Positions 23,369 through 32,749 of a stretch of DNA of 44,311 bases are shown one piece after another. The position numbers and the translations under genes were made by a program. Within the stretch, counting starts at the first letter, position 1; every line of letters starts with the position of its first letter. The DNA is from Pelagibius sp. (GTDB lineage: Bacteria > Pseudomonadota > Alphaproteobacteria > Kiloniellales > Kiloniellaceae). The notes under the pieces were generated by a model that saw nothing but the letters and a program-made list of their open reading frames with translations, was not told the origin of the DNA and made no database searches. The DNA lies in NCBI RefSeq assembly GCF_028281305.1, contig NZ_JANQKD010000070.1:1-44311 (forward strand). Reading direction: 5' to 3'.

Positions 23369-23666
23369 CGGCGTTGAGGCTGTATTGGACGTTGCCCAGC
23401 AGATCGCGCGCGAAATAGATGATGAGGATGAGGACAATCGGCGAGATATCGATGCCGCCCAGGTTCGGCATGAAGCGGCGAATCGGCCGCAGAGCCGGCT
23501 CGGTAATGCGCCACAGGAATTCGCCGATCATACTGACGAACTGGTTGCGCGTGTTGATCACCCCGAAATGGACGAGCCAGCTGAGAATAGCCGAGAAAAT
23601 GATCGCCCAAAGATAGAGCCACAGGGCGATCTGGATGACATTGAAGAGGGGATTCAGGATGATCAT
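23358..23666 (-). CDS. yggT: YggT-family membrane protein
   Basis: 102 residues from ATG 23666, with AAGGG upstream. Two hydrophobic stretches (about 3-30 and 75-95) flank the conserved FLWRITEPALRPIRRFMPNLGGIDISPIVLILIIYFARDLL, the YggT/Ycf19 signature. The family is linked to membrane insertion, osmotic shock or cell division in various bacteria; the precise role here is unknown. First gene of the yggT-DUF167-folD unit. Confidence 0.93.
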   Translation of the reverse strand: MIILNPLFNVIQIALWLYLWAIIFSAILSWLVHFGVINTRNQFVSMIGEFLWRITEPALRPIRRFMPNLGGIDISPIVLILIIYFARDLLGNVQYSLNAGGL

Positions 23667-23814
23667 TGACCCTTACTTGCATCCTTTTCCAAGACAAAGG
23701 AATGAATTCGGACAACAGCCGGCGCTACCCTATCGCCGGGACTGACCGTAAACAAGGGATTGACAGGGGGGGGTGCGATCCCCGGGCGCGGCACCCGCCA
23801 TCGCAAGGCGGTGC

Positions 23815-23843
23815 TTGACAGCTTCCGGCCTTATCCACATTAT
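23815..23843 (+). promoter_or_regulatory. Candidate promoter of tRNA-Ala, with an embedded DnaA box
   Basis: TTGACA (23815-23820), 17-bp spacer, CATTAT (23838-23843). A perfect TTATCCACA nonamer (23831-23839) lies across the spacer and -10. The predicted leader is about 75 bases. Between 23667 and 23815 I see no gene. Confidence 0.6.
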
Positions 23844-23925
23844 CCGGCCGCTTGCGGGCCTTTCCGGGCCTGTGGGCGCTTCCCATGCCGGGGCCGGGAA
23901 ATCGGCCTGCGGCGCCCGGGTTCAA

Positions 23926-24001
<76 letters not shown>

Positions 24002-24020
24002 CCCTTTGCTCTTCGAGCTT

Positions 24021-24038
24021 CGGGTGGCAGGCCACCCG
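24021..24038 (+). terminator. Hairpin after the tRNA gene
   Basis: CGGGTGG-CAGG-CCACCCG, 7-bp stem, starting 20 bases after the tRNA. No U tract follows, so it is a weak terminator or a processing hairpin. Confidence 0.45.
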
Positions 24039-24044
24039 GAGGTC

Positions 24045-24086
24045 GTTAGACGCCAGAGTCCGTTAGACGCCGGAGTCCGTTAGACG
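24045..24086. repeat. 17-bp tandem repeat after the tRNA
   Basis: GTTAGACGCCAGAGTCC (24045-24061), GTTAGACGCCGGAGTCC (24062-24078), then GTTAGACG. It is followed by the inverted repeat TCCTCC...GGAGGA at about 24096-24121. Confidence 0.85.
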
Positions 24087-24140
24087 AAGGACCGTCCTCC
24101 GTAGCCTTGGCGTAGGAGGACCGGTGCAAACCTAAGTTTC

Positions 24141-24156
24141 TCAGGTCCACCACCCT
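24141..24156 (+). repeat. Imperfect copy of the tRNA 3' end
   Basis: TCAGGTCCACCACCCT repeats the end of the tRNA-Ala plus flank (TCAGCTCCACCACCCT, 23990-24005) with one mismatch. Direct duplication of a tRNA 3' end is the usual footprint of a site-specific integration, but the enclosed 135 bp hold no gene. Confidence 0.6.
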
Positions 24157-24203
24157 ATCCCTAAGACTTGCCGGTCCGGGCGGGCGCCGGCCCGCCAATC
24201 CCT

Positions 24204-24944
24204 TCAGGCCGCCTGGCTCACCTTTGTCTTGCGCTTGGCGGTGGTTTCCTCGCGCGGTCGCAGGTGGGCGAACCAGCGGTTCTCCAGCAGCTTGAAGCCG
24301 CCGATCAGCGCAAAGGTGATGCAGAAGTAGAGCACGCCGACGGAAATGAAGGCCTCATAGGGCGTGAAGTAGCGCGAGTTGATGATGCGCGCTGCGCCCA
24401 GCAGATCGACGATGGTGATCACGCTGGCGATGGCCGAACCATGCAGCATGAAGATCACCTCGTTGGAGTAGGCCGGCAGGGCGCGACGGAAGGCGCTCGG
24501 CAGGATGACACGGCGATAGATCTGCACCTTCGACATGCCGCAGGCCCGCGCCGCCTCCACCTCGCCGTAGGGCGTGCCCAGAATGGCGCCGCGGAAGATC
24601 TCGGTGGTGTAGGCGGCGGTGTTCAGGGTGAAAGCGAAGAGCGCGTACCAGTAGGCGTCCTGCAGAAACTCGAAGGCCGGTTGCTGGCTGAGTTCGATCA
24701 TGAACTGCATCTGGCCGAGGCCGTAGTAGACCAGGAACATCTGGACCAGCAGCGGCGTGCCGCGGAAGAAATAGGTGAAGGCCCAGACCGGTCCGTTGAC
24801 CGCCGGGTTCTTGGAGGTGCGCATGATGGCGAAGGGCACGGCCAGGACAAAGCCGAACACCAGTGCGAAGAACACCAGGCGGACGGTGGTCCAGAGTCCC
24901 TCGAGATAGAGGTCGAAGTTGTCGATGACCGGCGTGAAATCCAT
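24204..24944 (-). CDS. Polar amino-acid ABC transporter permease (HisM-like)
   Basis: 246 residues with five or so helices. The conserved EAA loop is EVEAARACGMSKVQIYRRVILPSAFRRALPAYSNEVI; the HisM/ArtM family also shows PFAIMRTSKNP and TYFFRGTPLLVQMFLVYYGLGQM. It pairs with the next permease (HisQ-like) to form the channel of a lysine/arginine/ornithine/histidine type importer. Start 24944 lies 3 bases after the HisQ-like stop, so translation is coupled. The C-terminal 20 residues are basic (REETTAKRKTKV). Confidence 0.93.
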   Translation of the reverse strand: MDFTPVIDNFDLYLEGLWTTVRLVFFALVFGFVLAVPFAIMRTSKNPAVNGPVWAFTYFFRGTPLLVQMFLVYYGLGQMQFMIELSQQPAFEFLQDAYWYALFAFTLNTAAYTTEIFRGAILGTPYGEVEAARACGMSKVQIYRRVILPSAFRRALPAYSNEVIFMLHGSAIASVITIVDLLGAARIINSRYFTPYEAFISVGVLYFCITFALIGGFKLLENRWFAHLRPREETTAKRKTKVSQAA

Positions 24945-24947
24945 GGC

Positions 24948-25640
24948 CTAGGCCGTCCTCACGCCGACGCTGTAGCGCTTCTCCGCCCAGCGCAGACCCC
25001 AGATGGAGACCGTGGTGAACAGCAGGAAGAGCAGCGCCACCACGAGGTAGTACACGAAAGGCTCGCGGGTGGAGCCGCCGGCCTGACCGGCGCGGAAGAC
25101 CATCTCGTTGAGCCCGATGACCGCGACCAGGGCGGTCGTCTTCATCAGCACCAGCCAGTTGTTGCCGATGCCCGGCAGGGCATGGCGCATCATCTGCGGA
25201 ATGAGGATGCGGAAGAAGACCTGCTGCCTGGACATACCGTAGGCGTAGCCGGCCTCCAGCAGGCCGACCGGCACGGCCAGAATCGCACCGCGGAAGGTCT
25301 CGCCCATGTAGGCGCCGAAGATGAAGCCGATGGTGAGCGTGCCCGCGATGAAGGCGTTGACGTCGATGTAGTCCTCGTAGCCGAACCACTCCAGCGCGAT
25401 GTAGTTCACCAGCAACTGGCCGCCGAAAAAAATCAGCAGCATCAGAACGAGATCGGGCACGCCGCGGATCACCGTGGTGTAGACGCCGGCGATACCCTTG
25501 GCCAGGCGCGAGCGGGACAGCTTCGCGGTGGCCGTGATCAGCCCCAGAACGATCGCCACGGCCGCCGAGACCAGCGACACCGAGATGGTGATCAGCGATC
25601 CTTCGAGAATGAAGGGCAGCCTCTGGAAAAGCTCATCCAT
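24948..25640 (-). CDS. Polar amino-acid ABC transporter permease (HisQ-like)
   Basis: 230 residues. Family elements are IRGVPDLVLMLLIFFGGQLL, the ETFRGAILAVPVGLLEAGYAYGMSRQQVFFRILIPQMMRHALPG EAA loop and a TTVSIWGLRWAEKRY end. It forms a heterodimeric channel with the HisM-like permease. It follows the binding-protein gene across a strong hairpin (25711-25742), which probably lets only a fraction of transcripts through and so keeps permease levels below binding protein. Confidence 0.93.
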   Translation of the reverse strand: MDELFQRLPFILEGSLITISVSLVSAAVAIVLGLITATAKLSRSRLAKGIAGVYTTVIRGVPDLVLMLLIFFGGQLLVNYIALEWFGYEDYIDVNAFIAGTLTIGFIFGAYMGETFRGAILAVPVGLLEAGYAYGMSRQQVFFRILIPQMMRHALPGIGNNWLVLMKTTALVAVIGLNEMVFRAGQAGGSTREPFVYYLVVALLFLLFTTVSIWGLRWAEKRYSVGVRTA

Positions 25641-25710
25641 GGCCCGAGATCAGCCTGCTGCCGTGGGTCTTGAGCATCGAAGCGTCAAGGGTCGTCCTGT
25701 CAAAAAACCG

Positions 25711-25742
25711 AGCGCCACCGTCGAGAGACCGACGGTGGCGCT
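25711..25742 (-). terminator. Partial terminator between binding protein and permease genes
   Basis: Perfect 12-bp stem: AGCGCCACCGTC (25711-25722) and GACGGTGGCGCT (25731-25742), loop of 8. On the minus strand it is followed by CGGTTTTTTG. It falls 27 bases after the binding-protein stop and 71 before the HisQ-like start, a position often used to weaken expression of transporter membrane subunits. Confidence 0.88.
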
Positions 25743-25768
25743 TCCGGTTCACATTGCCTAAGACCGCC

Positions 25769-26548
25769 TTAGCTGCCGTAGACGTTGAAGTCGAAGTACT
25801 TGTCCTGGATGGACTTGTAGACGCCGTTGGCGCGGATCGCATCGATAGCCGCGTTCAGCATCTCCCGAAGCTCGTCCTCGCCCTTGCGGATGGCGATTCC
25901 CGCGCCCTCACCGAAGTACTGCGGATCGGTGAAGTCGGGACCGACGAACTCGTAGTCCTTGCCGCTGTCGGTCTTCAGGAAGCCGTCTTCCAGCGCAATG
26001 GAGTCGGCGAGCAGCAGATCGACGCGCCCGGCGACCATGTCGAGGTAAGCTTCGTCCTGTGTGCCGTAGCGCTTCACCTCGACCTCGTCGCCGTAGACCT
26101 CGGTGACGAAGTTGTCGTGGATGGTGGCGCGCTGCACGCCGACGGACTTGCCCTTCAGGCCGTCCTGGGTGATCTCGATGCCCGAGCCCTTCTTGCGCAC
26201 GAACTTGGCCGGGGTCTGGTAGTACTTGTTGGTGAAGTCGACCTTCTCCTTGCGCTCCGGCGTGATCGACATCGACGCGATGATGGCATCGTACTTGCGC
26301 GCGTTCAGCGCCGGAATGATGCCGTCCCAGTCCTGCGTGACCAACTCGCACTCCACCTTCATCTGATCGCAGAGCGCATTGGCGATGTCGATGTCGAAGC
26401 CGACCAGCTTGCCGTCCGCGGTTACCTGGCTGAACGGCGGATAGGCGCCTTCAACGCCGATGCGGACCTTTTTCCAGTCTTTGGCTTCGGCGCCGACCGC
26501 ACCGACTGCCACGGCGGTCGCAAAGACCGCAGCGATGAGTTTTTTCAC
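25769..26548 (-). CDS. Lysine/arginine/ornithine-type periplasmic binding protein
   Basis: 259 residues with signal peptide MKKLIAAVFATAVAVGAVGA, cleaved about after residue 22. Mature core RIGVEGAYPPFSQVTADGKLVGFDIDIANALCDQM and ASMSITPERKEKVDFTNKYYQTPAKFVRKKG matches SBP_bac_3 proteins of the HisJ/ArgT group. The residues around PF-S and the SITPERK strand contribute to the ligand site. Function: captures a basic amino acid in the periplasm and delivers it to the HisQ/M-like channel. Follows the ATPase gene by 58 bp. The end KYFDFNVYGS is typical. Confidence 0.95.
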   Translation of the reverse strand: MKKLIAAVFATAVAVGAVGAEAKDWKKVRIGVEGAYPPFSQVTADGKLVGFDIDIANALCDQMKVECELVTQDWDGIIPALNARKYDAIIASMSITPERKEKVDFTNKYYQTPAKFVRKKGSGIEITQDGLKGKSVGVQRATIHDNFVTEVYGDEVEVKRYGTQDEAYLDMVAGRVDLLLADSIALEDGFLKTDSGKDYEFVGPDFTDPQYFGEGAGIAIRKGEDELREMLNAAIDAIRANGVYKSIQDKYFDFNVYGS

Positions 26549-26606
26549 AACTTGCCTCCATTATGCATTCTGGTTTTGACCTTCATGTGTTCGCGGCGGA
26601 AACCCG

Positions 26607-27413
<807 letters not shown>

Positions 27414-27560
27414 GCTGGTTCTAGCTCCCTGTCCCGACGCGCCTCTTGCGTGACGCTTTGGTGTCGACGGTAAGGCAGGCGGGTGGTCCGTGCCAAGCAA
27501 AACCTTTGCCTGCGCAGGGTCTCCGGGGCGCAGTGGACAGCGCCGCTGCGTGCGGAATGG

Positions 27561-28754
27561 TTAAGGCAGGGTGGCGCGCAGGGCCTCCAGCCGCTGCTGG
27601 AGCGCGGCGCGCCCGGGCGTATCGGCGGGCATTGCCTCAACCAGCGGTGCCGCGCGTTCCAGGGCGCGGCCCGCCGCCTCGACGTCGCCGAGAACGGTGT
27701 AGGAGCGGGCCAGCTGCAGCCAGCCTTCCGGGTTGTCAGGCTGTTCTTCCAGCCGGGCGGCAAGGCCCTCGACCATGGAGCGAATAAACTGGTCGCGTTC
27801 TTCCGGAGAGAGCGCCTGCATCGCCTCGATATCGGCGGCGCTGGGCCCCCGCGGCGCCTCATTGCCGGCCCCAGGGGCTGTCTCGGGGATCGTCTCGGGG
27901 GTCGCTTCGCCGAGGCTGGCGGCAGCATTGGCGATCTGGCGTTCGAGCAGCGGACGCCAGGGGGCGTCGGGCGGCGAGTCGGCCTCCAGCCCGCGCCACA
28001 CCGCCAGCGCGTCGGCCAGGCGGTCGTCCTGGGCCATCGCCATGCCGGCGTAGTAGCGCGCCCGCGGGTTGGCGGGATCCATCTCGATGGCCCGGGCAAA
28101 GGCGAGGCGCGCATCGCGGCCGACCTGGCCGCCGGCCTCGGCCACCAGGACCTCGCCCAGGGAGGCATGCACCTCGGCGCCGCCGCGCCCGAGTTCGATG
28201 ATCCGGCGGTAGGCCTCAGCCGCCTGCCCGTAGCGGGCCATGCGCTCGTAGACCCGGGCCAGCACGAGCCAGCCCTCGGCGTCCTCGGGATTGCCGGCCA
28301 GCCGCGCCTCCAACTGGGCGACCAGCATCTCCGCCTCCTGGCTGCTGCCCCCCTGGCGCTCGGCGAAGGGCAGACCCGGCAGGCCGGGGGTACCGTAGCC
28401 GAGATAGATCCCAACCCCGGCCAGCGGCATCAGCAGGACGATGAAGGCTGCGCCGAGACGCCGGAACAAAGGCGCCGAAGACGCCGTGCTGCCGCCGGCC
28501 TGTGCCTCCGCATCGCTGCGCAGCAGACGGCGTTCGACTTCGCGTTTGGCCGCATCGGCCTCCTCCGCGGGCAGCAGACCGCGGCGCTGGTCTTCCTGAA
28601 GCTCGCGGAGCTGATCGCGGTAGACCGTCTGGTCATAGGCTGAACGCGCGTCATAGCCCTCTGCGTCGGGATCTGCGGGCCGCCGCAGCAGCGGAAGGAC
28701 GAGCACCGCGACGACCAGCGCGGTCAGCGCGGCGGCAAGGAGCCAGAAGATCAT
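27561..28754 (-). CDS. ccmI: Cytochrome c-type biogenesis protein CcmI (TPR)
   Basis: 397 residues. N-terminal membrane anchor (3-22) then a cytoplasmic-style charged helix (YDQTVYRDQLRELQEDQRRGLL) with the second membrane segment at about 100-120. The remainder has TPR-like repeats (AEGWLVLARVYERMARYGQAAEAYRR; NPEGWLQLARSYTVLGDVEAAGRALERA). It is the apocytochrome c chaperone that holds CXXCH peptides in the periplasm for CcmF/CcmH. The ATG overlaps the ccmH stop by 4 bp (ATGA). It is the last gene of the ccm operon. A Pro/Glu-rich linker (about 280-300) separates two TPR groups. Confidence 0.93.
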   Translation of the reverse strand: MIFWLLAAALTALVVAVLVLPLLRRPADPDAEGYDARSAYDQTVYRDQLRELQEDQRRGLLPAEEADAAKREVERRLLRSDAEAQAGGSTASSAPLFRRLGAAFIVLLMPLAGVGIYLGYGTPGLPGLPFAERQGGSSQEAEMLVAQLEARLAGNPEDAEGWLVLARVYERMARYGQAAEAYRRIIELGRGGAEVHASLGEVLVAEAGGQVGRDARLAFARAIEMDPANPRARYYAGMAMAQDDRLADALAVWRGLEADSPPDAPWRPLLERQIANAAASLGEATPETIPETAPGAGNEAPRGPSAADIEAMQALSPEERDQFIRSMVEGLAARLEEQPDNPEGWLQLARSYTVLGDVEAAGRALERAAPLVEAMPADTPGRAALQQRLEALRATLP

Positions 28755-29290
28755 GAGCGCTCCGCCGTGTCCTTCTGAGACTGGCCCGGCTGAGCGTGAG
28801 CCGGAGCCCCCGCATCCGATGCATCAGCCGAGTCCAGGAGCCGCGCCAGCCGCGCCTCCTCTTCGGCGCTGAGCGGCTGAACGGCTGAGGCCGGGCGGCG
28901 CTGGCGGCGCAGGAAGAAAAAGACGCCGAGAATGCCCAACACCGTGATCACCGCCGGGCCGAACCAGAGGACGTAGGTGCCGGGCTTCACCGGCGGGCGC
29001 AACAGGACGAAATCGCCGTAGCGCGCCACCAGATAGTCGAGCACCTGCTGATCGCTGTCGCCGGCGACCAGGCGCTCGCGCACCAGAATGCGCATTTCCT
29101 TTGCGAGCTCGGCGTTGGAGGAGTCGATGGACTCGTTCTGACAGACGACGCAGCGGATCTCGTGGGAGAGGTCGCGCGCGCGCTGTTCCAGCGCCGCATC
29201 GGCAAGCACCTCGTCGGGCTCGACGGCAGCAGCCGGCAGCCCGAGCGACGCTGCGACGACAAACGCAAGCGCGGCAATGAGACGTTTCAT
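28751..29290 (-). CDS. ccmH: Cytochrome c maturation protein CcmH
   Basis: 179 residues from ATG 29290. Signal-like N-terminus MKRLIAALAFVVAASLGLPA. The catalytic LRCVVCQN-type motif is HEIRCVVCQNESIDSSNAELAKEMRILVRERL with Cys-x-x-Cys, then the membrane helix WFGPAVITVLGILGVFFFL. It keeps the apocytochrome thiols reduced for heme attachment. The C-terminal 45 residues are a Glu/Ala-rich tail. Short form, with the CcmI function in a separate protein, as is normal in alphaproteobacteria. It shares 4 bp with ccmG and 4 bp with ccmI. Confidence 0.93.
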   Translation of the reverse strand: MKRLIAALAFVVAASLGLPAAAVEPDEVLADAALEQRARDLSHEIRCVVCQNESIDSSNAELAKEMRILVRERLVAGDSDQQVLDYLVARYGDFVLLRPPVKPGTYVLWFGPAVITVLGILGVFFFLRRQRRPASAVQPLSAEEEARLARLLDSADASDAGAPAHAQPGQSQKDTAERS

Positions 29291-29829
29291 TGTCTGAGCG
29301 CGCGCAACATGGGTTCGACTTCGTCCTCGATCAACTGGCCGAGGATCGGCCCGCGGTGGTGGTAGCGGATGCGCCCCTCGCCATCGAGGATGAAGGTCTC
29401 CGGCACCCCGGAAACACCCCACTCTACCGCGCCGCGGCCACTGTCGGCGCCGATGCGGCTGTAGGGGTTGCCCAACTCTTCGAGCCAGGCCACAGCGGCT
29501 TCGGGCTTATCGCGGTGATTGATGCCGTAGAGCGGCACGCCGGTGCGCGCCGCCAGGTCGGTGAGATAGGGATGTTCGGCCCGGCAGGGCACGCACCAGG
29601 AGGCGAAAAAGTTCACCATCACCACTTCGCCCTTGCCGAGATCGGCGCTGGCAAAGCCCGGCTGCTCAAGCCCCGGCACCGGCGGCAGGTCGAAACTGGG
29701 CGTCGGCTTGTCGACCATCGCCGAAGGCAGCGCCTGGGGATCGCGGTCGGGCGACAGCCCCCAGAGGAAATAGCCGGCCACCACGAAGAAGAGCAGCAGG
29801 GGCAGCAGAAGCAGAAGCCGTTGGATCAT
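29287..29829 (-). CDS. ccmG: Periplasmic thioredoxin CcmG/DsbE
   Basis: 180 residues from ATG 29829; AGGAGG lies 5 bases upstream, too close for GTG 29832. N-terminal membrane anchor (3-25), then thioredoxin fold with active site WCVPC in VNFFASWCVPCRAEHP, and the cis-Pro in VSGVPETFILD. It supplies electrons to CcmH/apocytochrome. The GVSGVPETF stretch and HRGPI end are DsbE features. The gene starts 10 bases after the ccmF stop. Confidence 0.95.
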   Translation of the reverse strand: MIQRLLLLLPLLLFFVVAGYFLWGLSPDRDPQALPSAMVDKPTPSFDLPPVPGLEQPGFASADLGKGEVVMVNFFASWCVPCRAEHPYLTDLAARTGVPLYGINHRDKPEAAVAWLEELGNPYSRIGADSGRGAVEWGVSGVPETFILDGEGRIRYHHRGPILGQLIEDEVEPMLRALRQ

Positions 29830-29838
29830 CACCGCCTC

Positions 29839-31833
29839 CTACTCCGCAGGCGCAGGATGGCCGCCGGCGGGGACCGCCTTGGCCTTGCGGCTGGGGGCGC
29901 CGATACGCAGGCGCCGGTCGCTCAGGGAGACGAAACTGCCGAGGACCATGACGATGCAGCCGATCCAGATCCAGGGCACCAGCGGCTCATGGAAGATGCG
30001 TACCGCCCAGCCGCCGCGCCCGTCGGAATCGCCGATCACGGCGTAGAGATCGACGACCCAGGTGGTATGGATCGCCGCCTCGGTGGTCGGCATGTTCTGC
30101 ACGGGATAGAGACGCTTCTCCGGGGTCAGGACCGCCACCGGCCTGCCGTCGCGGGTGACGGTGATCTGGGCCCGGTCGGCCAGATAGTTCGGGCCCTGGA
30201 TCTGCTCGACGCCGTCGAAGCGATAGTCGTAGCCGGCAACCTGCATGGATTCGCCGGGGCGCAGATTGCGCACCTCTTCCAGGTTCCAGACCGAGGCGCC
30301 GATCATACCGGCTGCGGCGATGGCCATGCCGGCATGGGCCAGGGTCATGCCGTGGGCCGCCCGCGGCAGGTTGCGCGCCCGGCGCCAGCTGTCGCCCAGC
30401 GGCGCGCGGAACAGCTTGATGCGCTCGCACCACTCCACAAGGCTGGCGACGAACAGCCAGGCCACCAGCCCCATGGCGGCCGCCGGCAGGACGGGCCAGC
30501 CTTCGCGCAGGTAGAGCGTGATGGCGGCCCCCGCCAGGGCACCCAGGGCGGCCAGCTTCAGGCGCGCGAATACGCCCGCCAGGTCGGCACGCTTCCAGGG
30601 CATCAGCGGCCCTAGGGCCATGACGAAGAGCAGCGGCACCATCAGCGGCACGAATGTGACGTTGTAGAAGGGCGGGCCGACGGAGACCTTGCTGCCGTCG
30701 ATGGCCTCCAGGAACAGCGGATAGAGCGTGCCAAGAAAGACCGTCGCGCAGGCCGCGGCCAGGAAGAGGTTGTTCAGCACCATGCCGCCCTCGCGGCTGA
30801 TCGGCGCGAAGAGGCCGCCGGGCTTCAGCACCGGCGCACGCAGCGCAAAGAGCAACAGCGAACCGCCGACAGTGATGAGCAGCAGGACGAGGATGAAGAA
30901 ACCGCGCTCCGGATCGGTGGCGAAGGCATGGACCGAGGTCAACAGGCCCGAGCGGACGATGAAGGTGCCCATCAAGGAGAGCGAGAAGGTGAGGATCGCC
31001 AGCAGGACGGTCCAGATCTTCAGGGCGTCGCGCTTCTCCACCACGATGGCGGAATGCAGCAGCGCCGTGCCGAGCAGCCAGGGCATGAAGGAAACGTTTT
31101 CCACCGGGTCCCAGAACCACCAGCCGCCCCAGCCCAGTTCGTAGTAGGCCCACCAGGACCCGAGCGCGATGCCGGCGGTCAGGAAGGCCCAGGCCAGCAG
31201 CGTCCAGGGCCGCACCCAGCGCGCCCAGGCAGCGTCCAGCTTGCCCTCGATCAGCGCGGCGATGGCGAAGGAAAAGGCCATGGAGAAGCCGACGTAGCCG
31301 GCATAAAGCAGCGGCGGATGAAACGCGAGACCGGGGTCCTGCAGCAACGGGTTGAGGTCGCGGCCGTCTGCCGGTGCCGGGAAGACTCGCAGGAAAGGAT
31401 TGGAGGTCAGCAGCGTGAACAGCAGAAAGCCGATGCCGATCCAGGCCTGCACGCCCAGCACCCGTGCCTTGAGGCTGGGCGGCAGGTTGCCGCCGAAGAA
31501 GGCGACCATGGAGCCGAAGAGCGCCAGGATCAGGATCCACAGCACCATGGAGCCTTCGTGATTCCCCCACACGCCGGTGACTTTGTAGAGCATCGGTTTG
31601 GCGGAGTGGGAGTTCTCCGCCACGTTCACCACGGTGAAGTCGGAGACCACGTAGACGTAGGTCAGCGCGGCGAAGGAAAGCGCCACCAGCACCAGCTGCA
31701 TCAGCGCCGCCGGGGCGGCCAGGGACATCCAGGGCATATAGCCGCGCGCCGCACCGACCATGGGCAGGCTGCCCTGCACCACCGCGGTCAGCAGCGCCAG
31801 GATCAGTGCGAAGTGTCCGAGCTCTGCGATCAC
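29839..31833 (-). CDS. ccmF: Cytochrome c heme lyase subunit CcmF
   Basis: 664 residues from GTG 31833, which overlaps the ccmE stop (GTGA). About 14-15 helices. The WWD domain reads GWGGWWFWDPVENVSFMPWL, with KVTGVWGNHEGSMVLW and FHPPLLYAGYVGFSM carrying heme-contact histidines. The C-terminal periplasmic domain (about 500-610) includes NLRPGESMQVAGYDYRF. CcmF with CcmH/I ligates heme from CcmE to apocytochrome c. The extended frame back to 31860 has no support because the GTG overlap matches the operon's style. Confidence 0.96.
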   Translation of the reverse strand: MIAELGHFALILALLTAVVQGSLPMVGAARGYMPWMSLAAPAALMQLVLVALSFAALTYVYVVSDFTVVNVAENSHSAKPMLYKVTGVWGNHEGSMVLWILILALFGSMVAFFGGNLPPSLKARVLGVQAWIGIGFLLFTLLTSNPFLRVFPAPADGRDLNPLLQDPGLAFHPPLLYAGYVGFSMAFSFAIAALIEGKLDAAWARWVRPWTLLAWAFLTAGIALGSWWAYYELGWGGWWFWDPVENVSFMPWLLGTALLHSAIVVEKRDALKIWTVLLAILTFSLSLMGTFIVRSGLLTSVHAFATDPERGFFILVLLLITVGGSLLLFALRAPVLKPGGLFAPISREGGMVLNNLFLAAACATVFLGTLYPLFLEAIDGSKVSVGPPFYNVTFVPLMVPLLFVMALGPLMPWKRADLAGVFARLKLAALGALAGAAITLYLREGWPVLPAAAMGLVAWLFVASLVEWCERIKLFRAPLGDSWRRARNLPRAAHGMTLAHAGMAIAAAGMIGASVWNLEEVRNLRPGESMQVAGYDYRFDGVEQIQGPNYLADRAQITVTRDGRPVAVLTPEKRLYPVQNMPTTEAAIHTTWVVDLYAVIGDSDGRGGWAVRIFHEPLVPWIWIGCIVMVLGSFVSLSDRRLRIGAPSRKAKAVPAGGHPAPAE

Positions 31834-32282
31834 TGCGGGATCTCCTCGCCGTGGCGCCACTGCCCGGAGGCCTTCAGCGCATCCACCACCTCGCGCGGCA
31901 TGTAGTTCTCATCGTGCTTGGCCAGCACCTCGCGGGCCGCGAAGGTGCCATCGCCCTGCATGCTGCCGGTGGTCACAACGCCCTGCCCCTCGCGGAACAG
32001 GTCCGGCAGGATGCCGACGTAGGAGACCGGCACGGATTCGGCAAGATCGGTGATGCGGAAGGTCACCGAAAGACCGTCGGCGGCGCGCTCGACCGAGCCC
32101 TCCTCCACCAGTCCGCCGAGGCGGATGCCGCGGTCCGGCGCCGGCGGCTCGGCGATCAATTGGCTGGGGCTGCGGAAATGGTCCAGGTTCTCGTCCAGCG
32201 CCGCCAGGACCAGGGCCGTCGCCGCGCCGAAAACCACCAGCGCCGTAAAGACGATGGTCAGACGCCGGCGCTTGCGTGTCAT
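31830..32282 (-). CDS. ccmE: Heme chaperone CcmE
   Basis: 150 residues from ATG 32282. Membrane anchor at 8-28, then an OB-fold domain. The covalent heme-binding His123 and the axial Tyr127 are in AKHDENYMPREV, the exact CcmE motif. It receives heme from CcmC and passes it to CcmF. The gap from the ccmD stop is 11 bases. Confidence 0.96.
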   Translation of the reverse strand: MTRKRRRLTIVFTALVVFGAATALVLAALDENLDHFRSPSQLIAEPPAPDRGIRLGGLVEEGSVERAADGLSVTFRITDLAESVPVSYVGILPDLFREGQGVVTTGSMQGDGTFAAREVLAKHDENYMPREVVDALKASGQWRHGEEIPQ

Positions 32283-32293
32283 ACGTCCAGGGC

Positions 32294-32533
32294 TCAAGAG
32301 GCCGCCTCCTCCGATCGCTCGTTCTCTCTGCTCCGCGTCACCGTGGGGGCGTCGCCGGGCGCAGCGGCGGCAAGACTGCCGCCGCGCGGCCGCCGCGTGG
32401 CCCCTTCGGCCTCCAGCGCGGCCAGACGCCGCTGTCGGGCCCTGAGCTGCCGCAGGGTCGAGAGCAGAAGCCCCAGCATGACCACCAGGGTCAGGCCGAG
32501 CGAGGGCCAAACGAAGGCCGCATAGCCGCCCAT
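32294..32533 (-). CDS. ccmD: Heme exporter protein CcmD
   Basis: 79 residues. MGGYAAFVWPSLGLTLVVMLGLLLSTLRQLRARQRRLAALE has the CcmD pattern: G-x-x-x-Y/F-V-W-x-S, one membrane helix, then a basic stretch. The tail is Ala/Arg-rich and longer than in E. coli CcmD. It stabilises the CcmABC-CcmE release complex. A 216-bp gap separates it from ccmC. Confidence 0.88.
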   Translation of the reverse strand: MGGYAAFVWPSLGLTLVVMLGLLLSTLRQLRARQRRLAALEAEGATRRPRGGSLAAAAPGDAPTVTRSRENERSEEAAS

Positions 32534-32749
32534 CTGAAAAAACGCTGCGATCTCTCTCTTCCTTTCCTTTGGGTCCTTTGGGGCGGGCCGCCGCTCCTCT
32601 GGCTTGTTTTTCGCGTCGGGCCGTCCGCAGAGCCGACCCGACGTCAGGAAAATCTATGACCTCCGCCCATTTGCGTCAGTTACATTTGCGTGAGTGCGAC
32701 CGAAGGGCGCAGAAGCCCACACCAGCCGACATCCCTTTCCTTCTCCCGC

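Noticed and set aside
24168..25673. A 501-codon open frame on the plus strand across the two HisQ/M-like permeases
   Set aside because: Antisense of two clear permeases; composition is the usual acidic and His/Gln-rich shadow, and no ribosome binding site or family pattern is seen.
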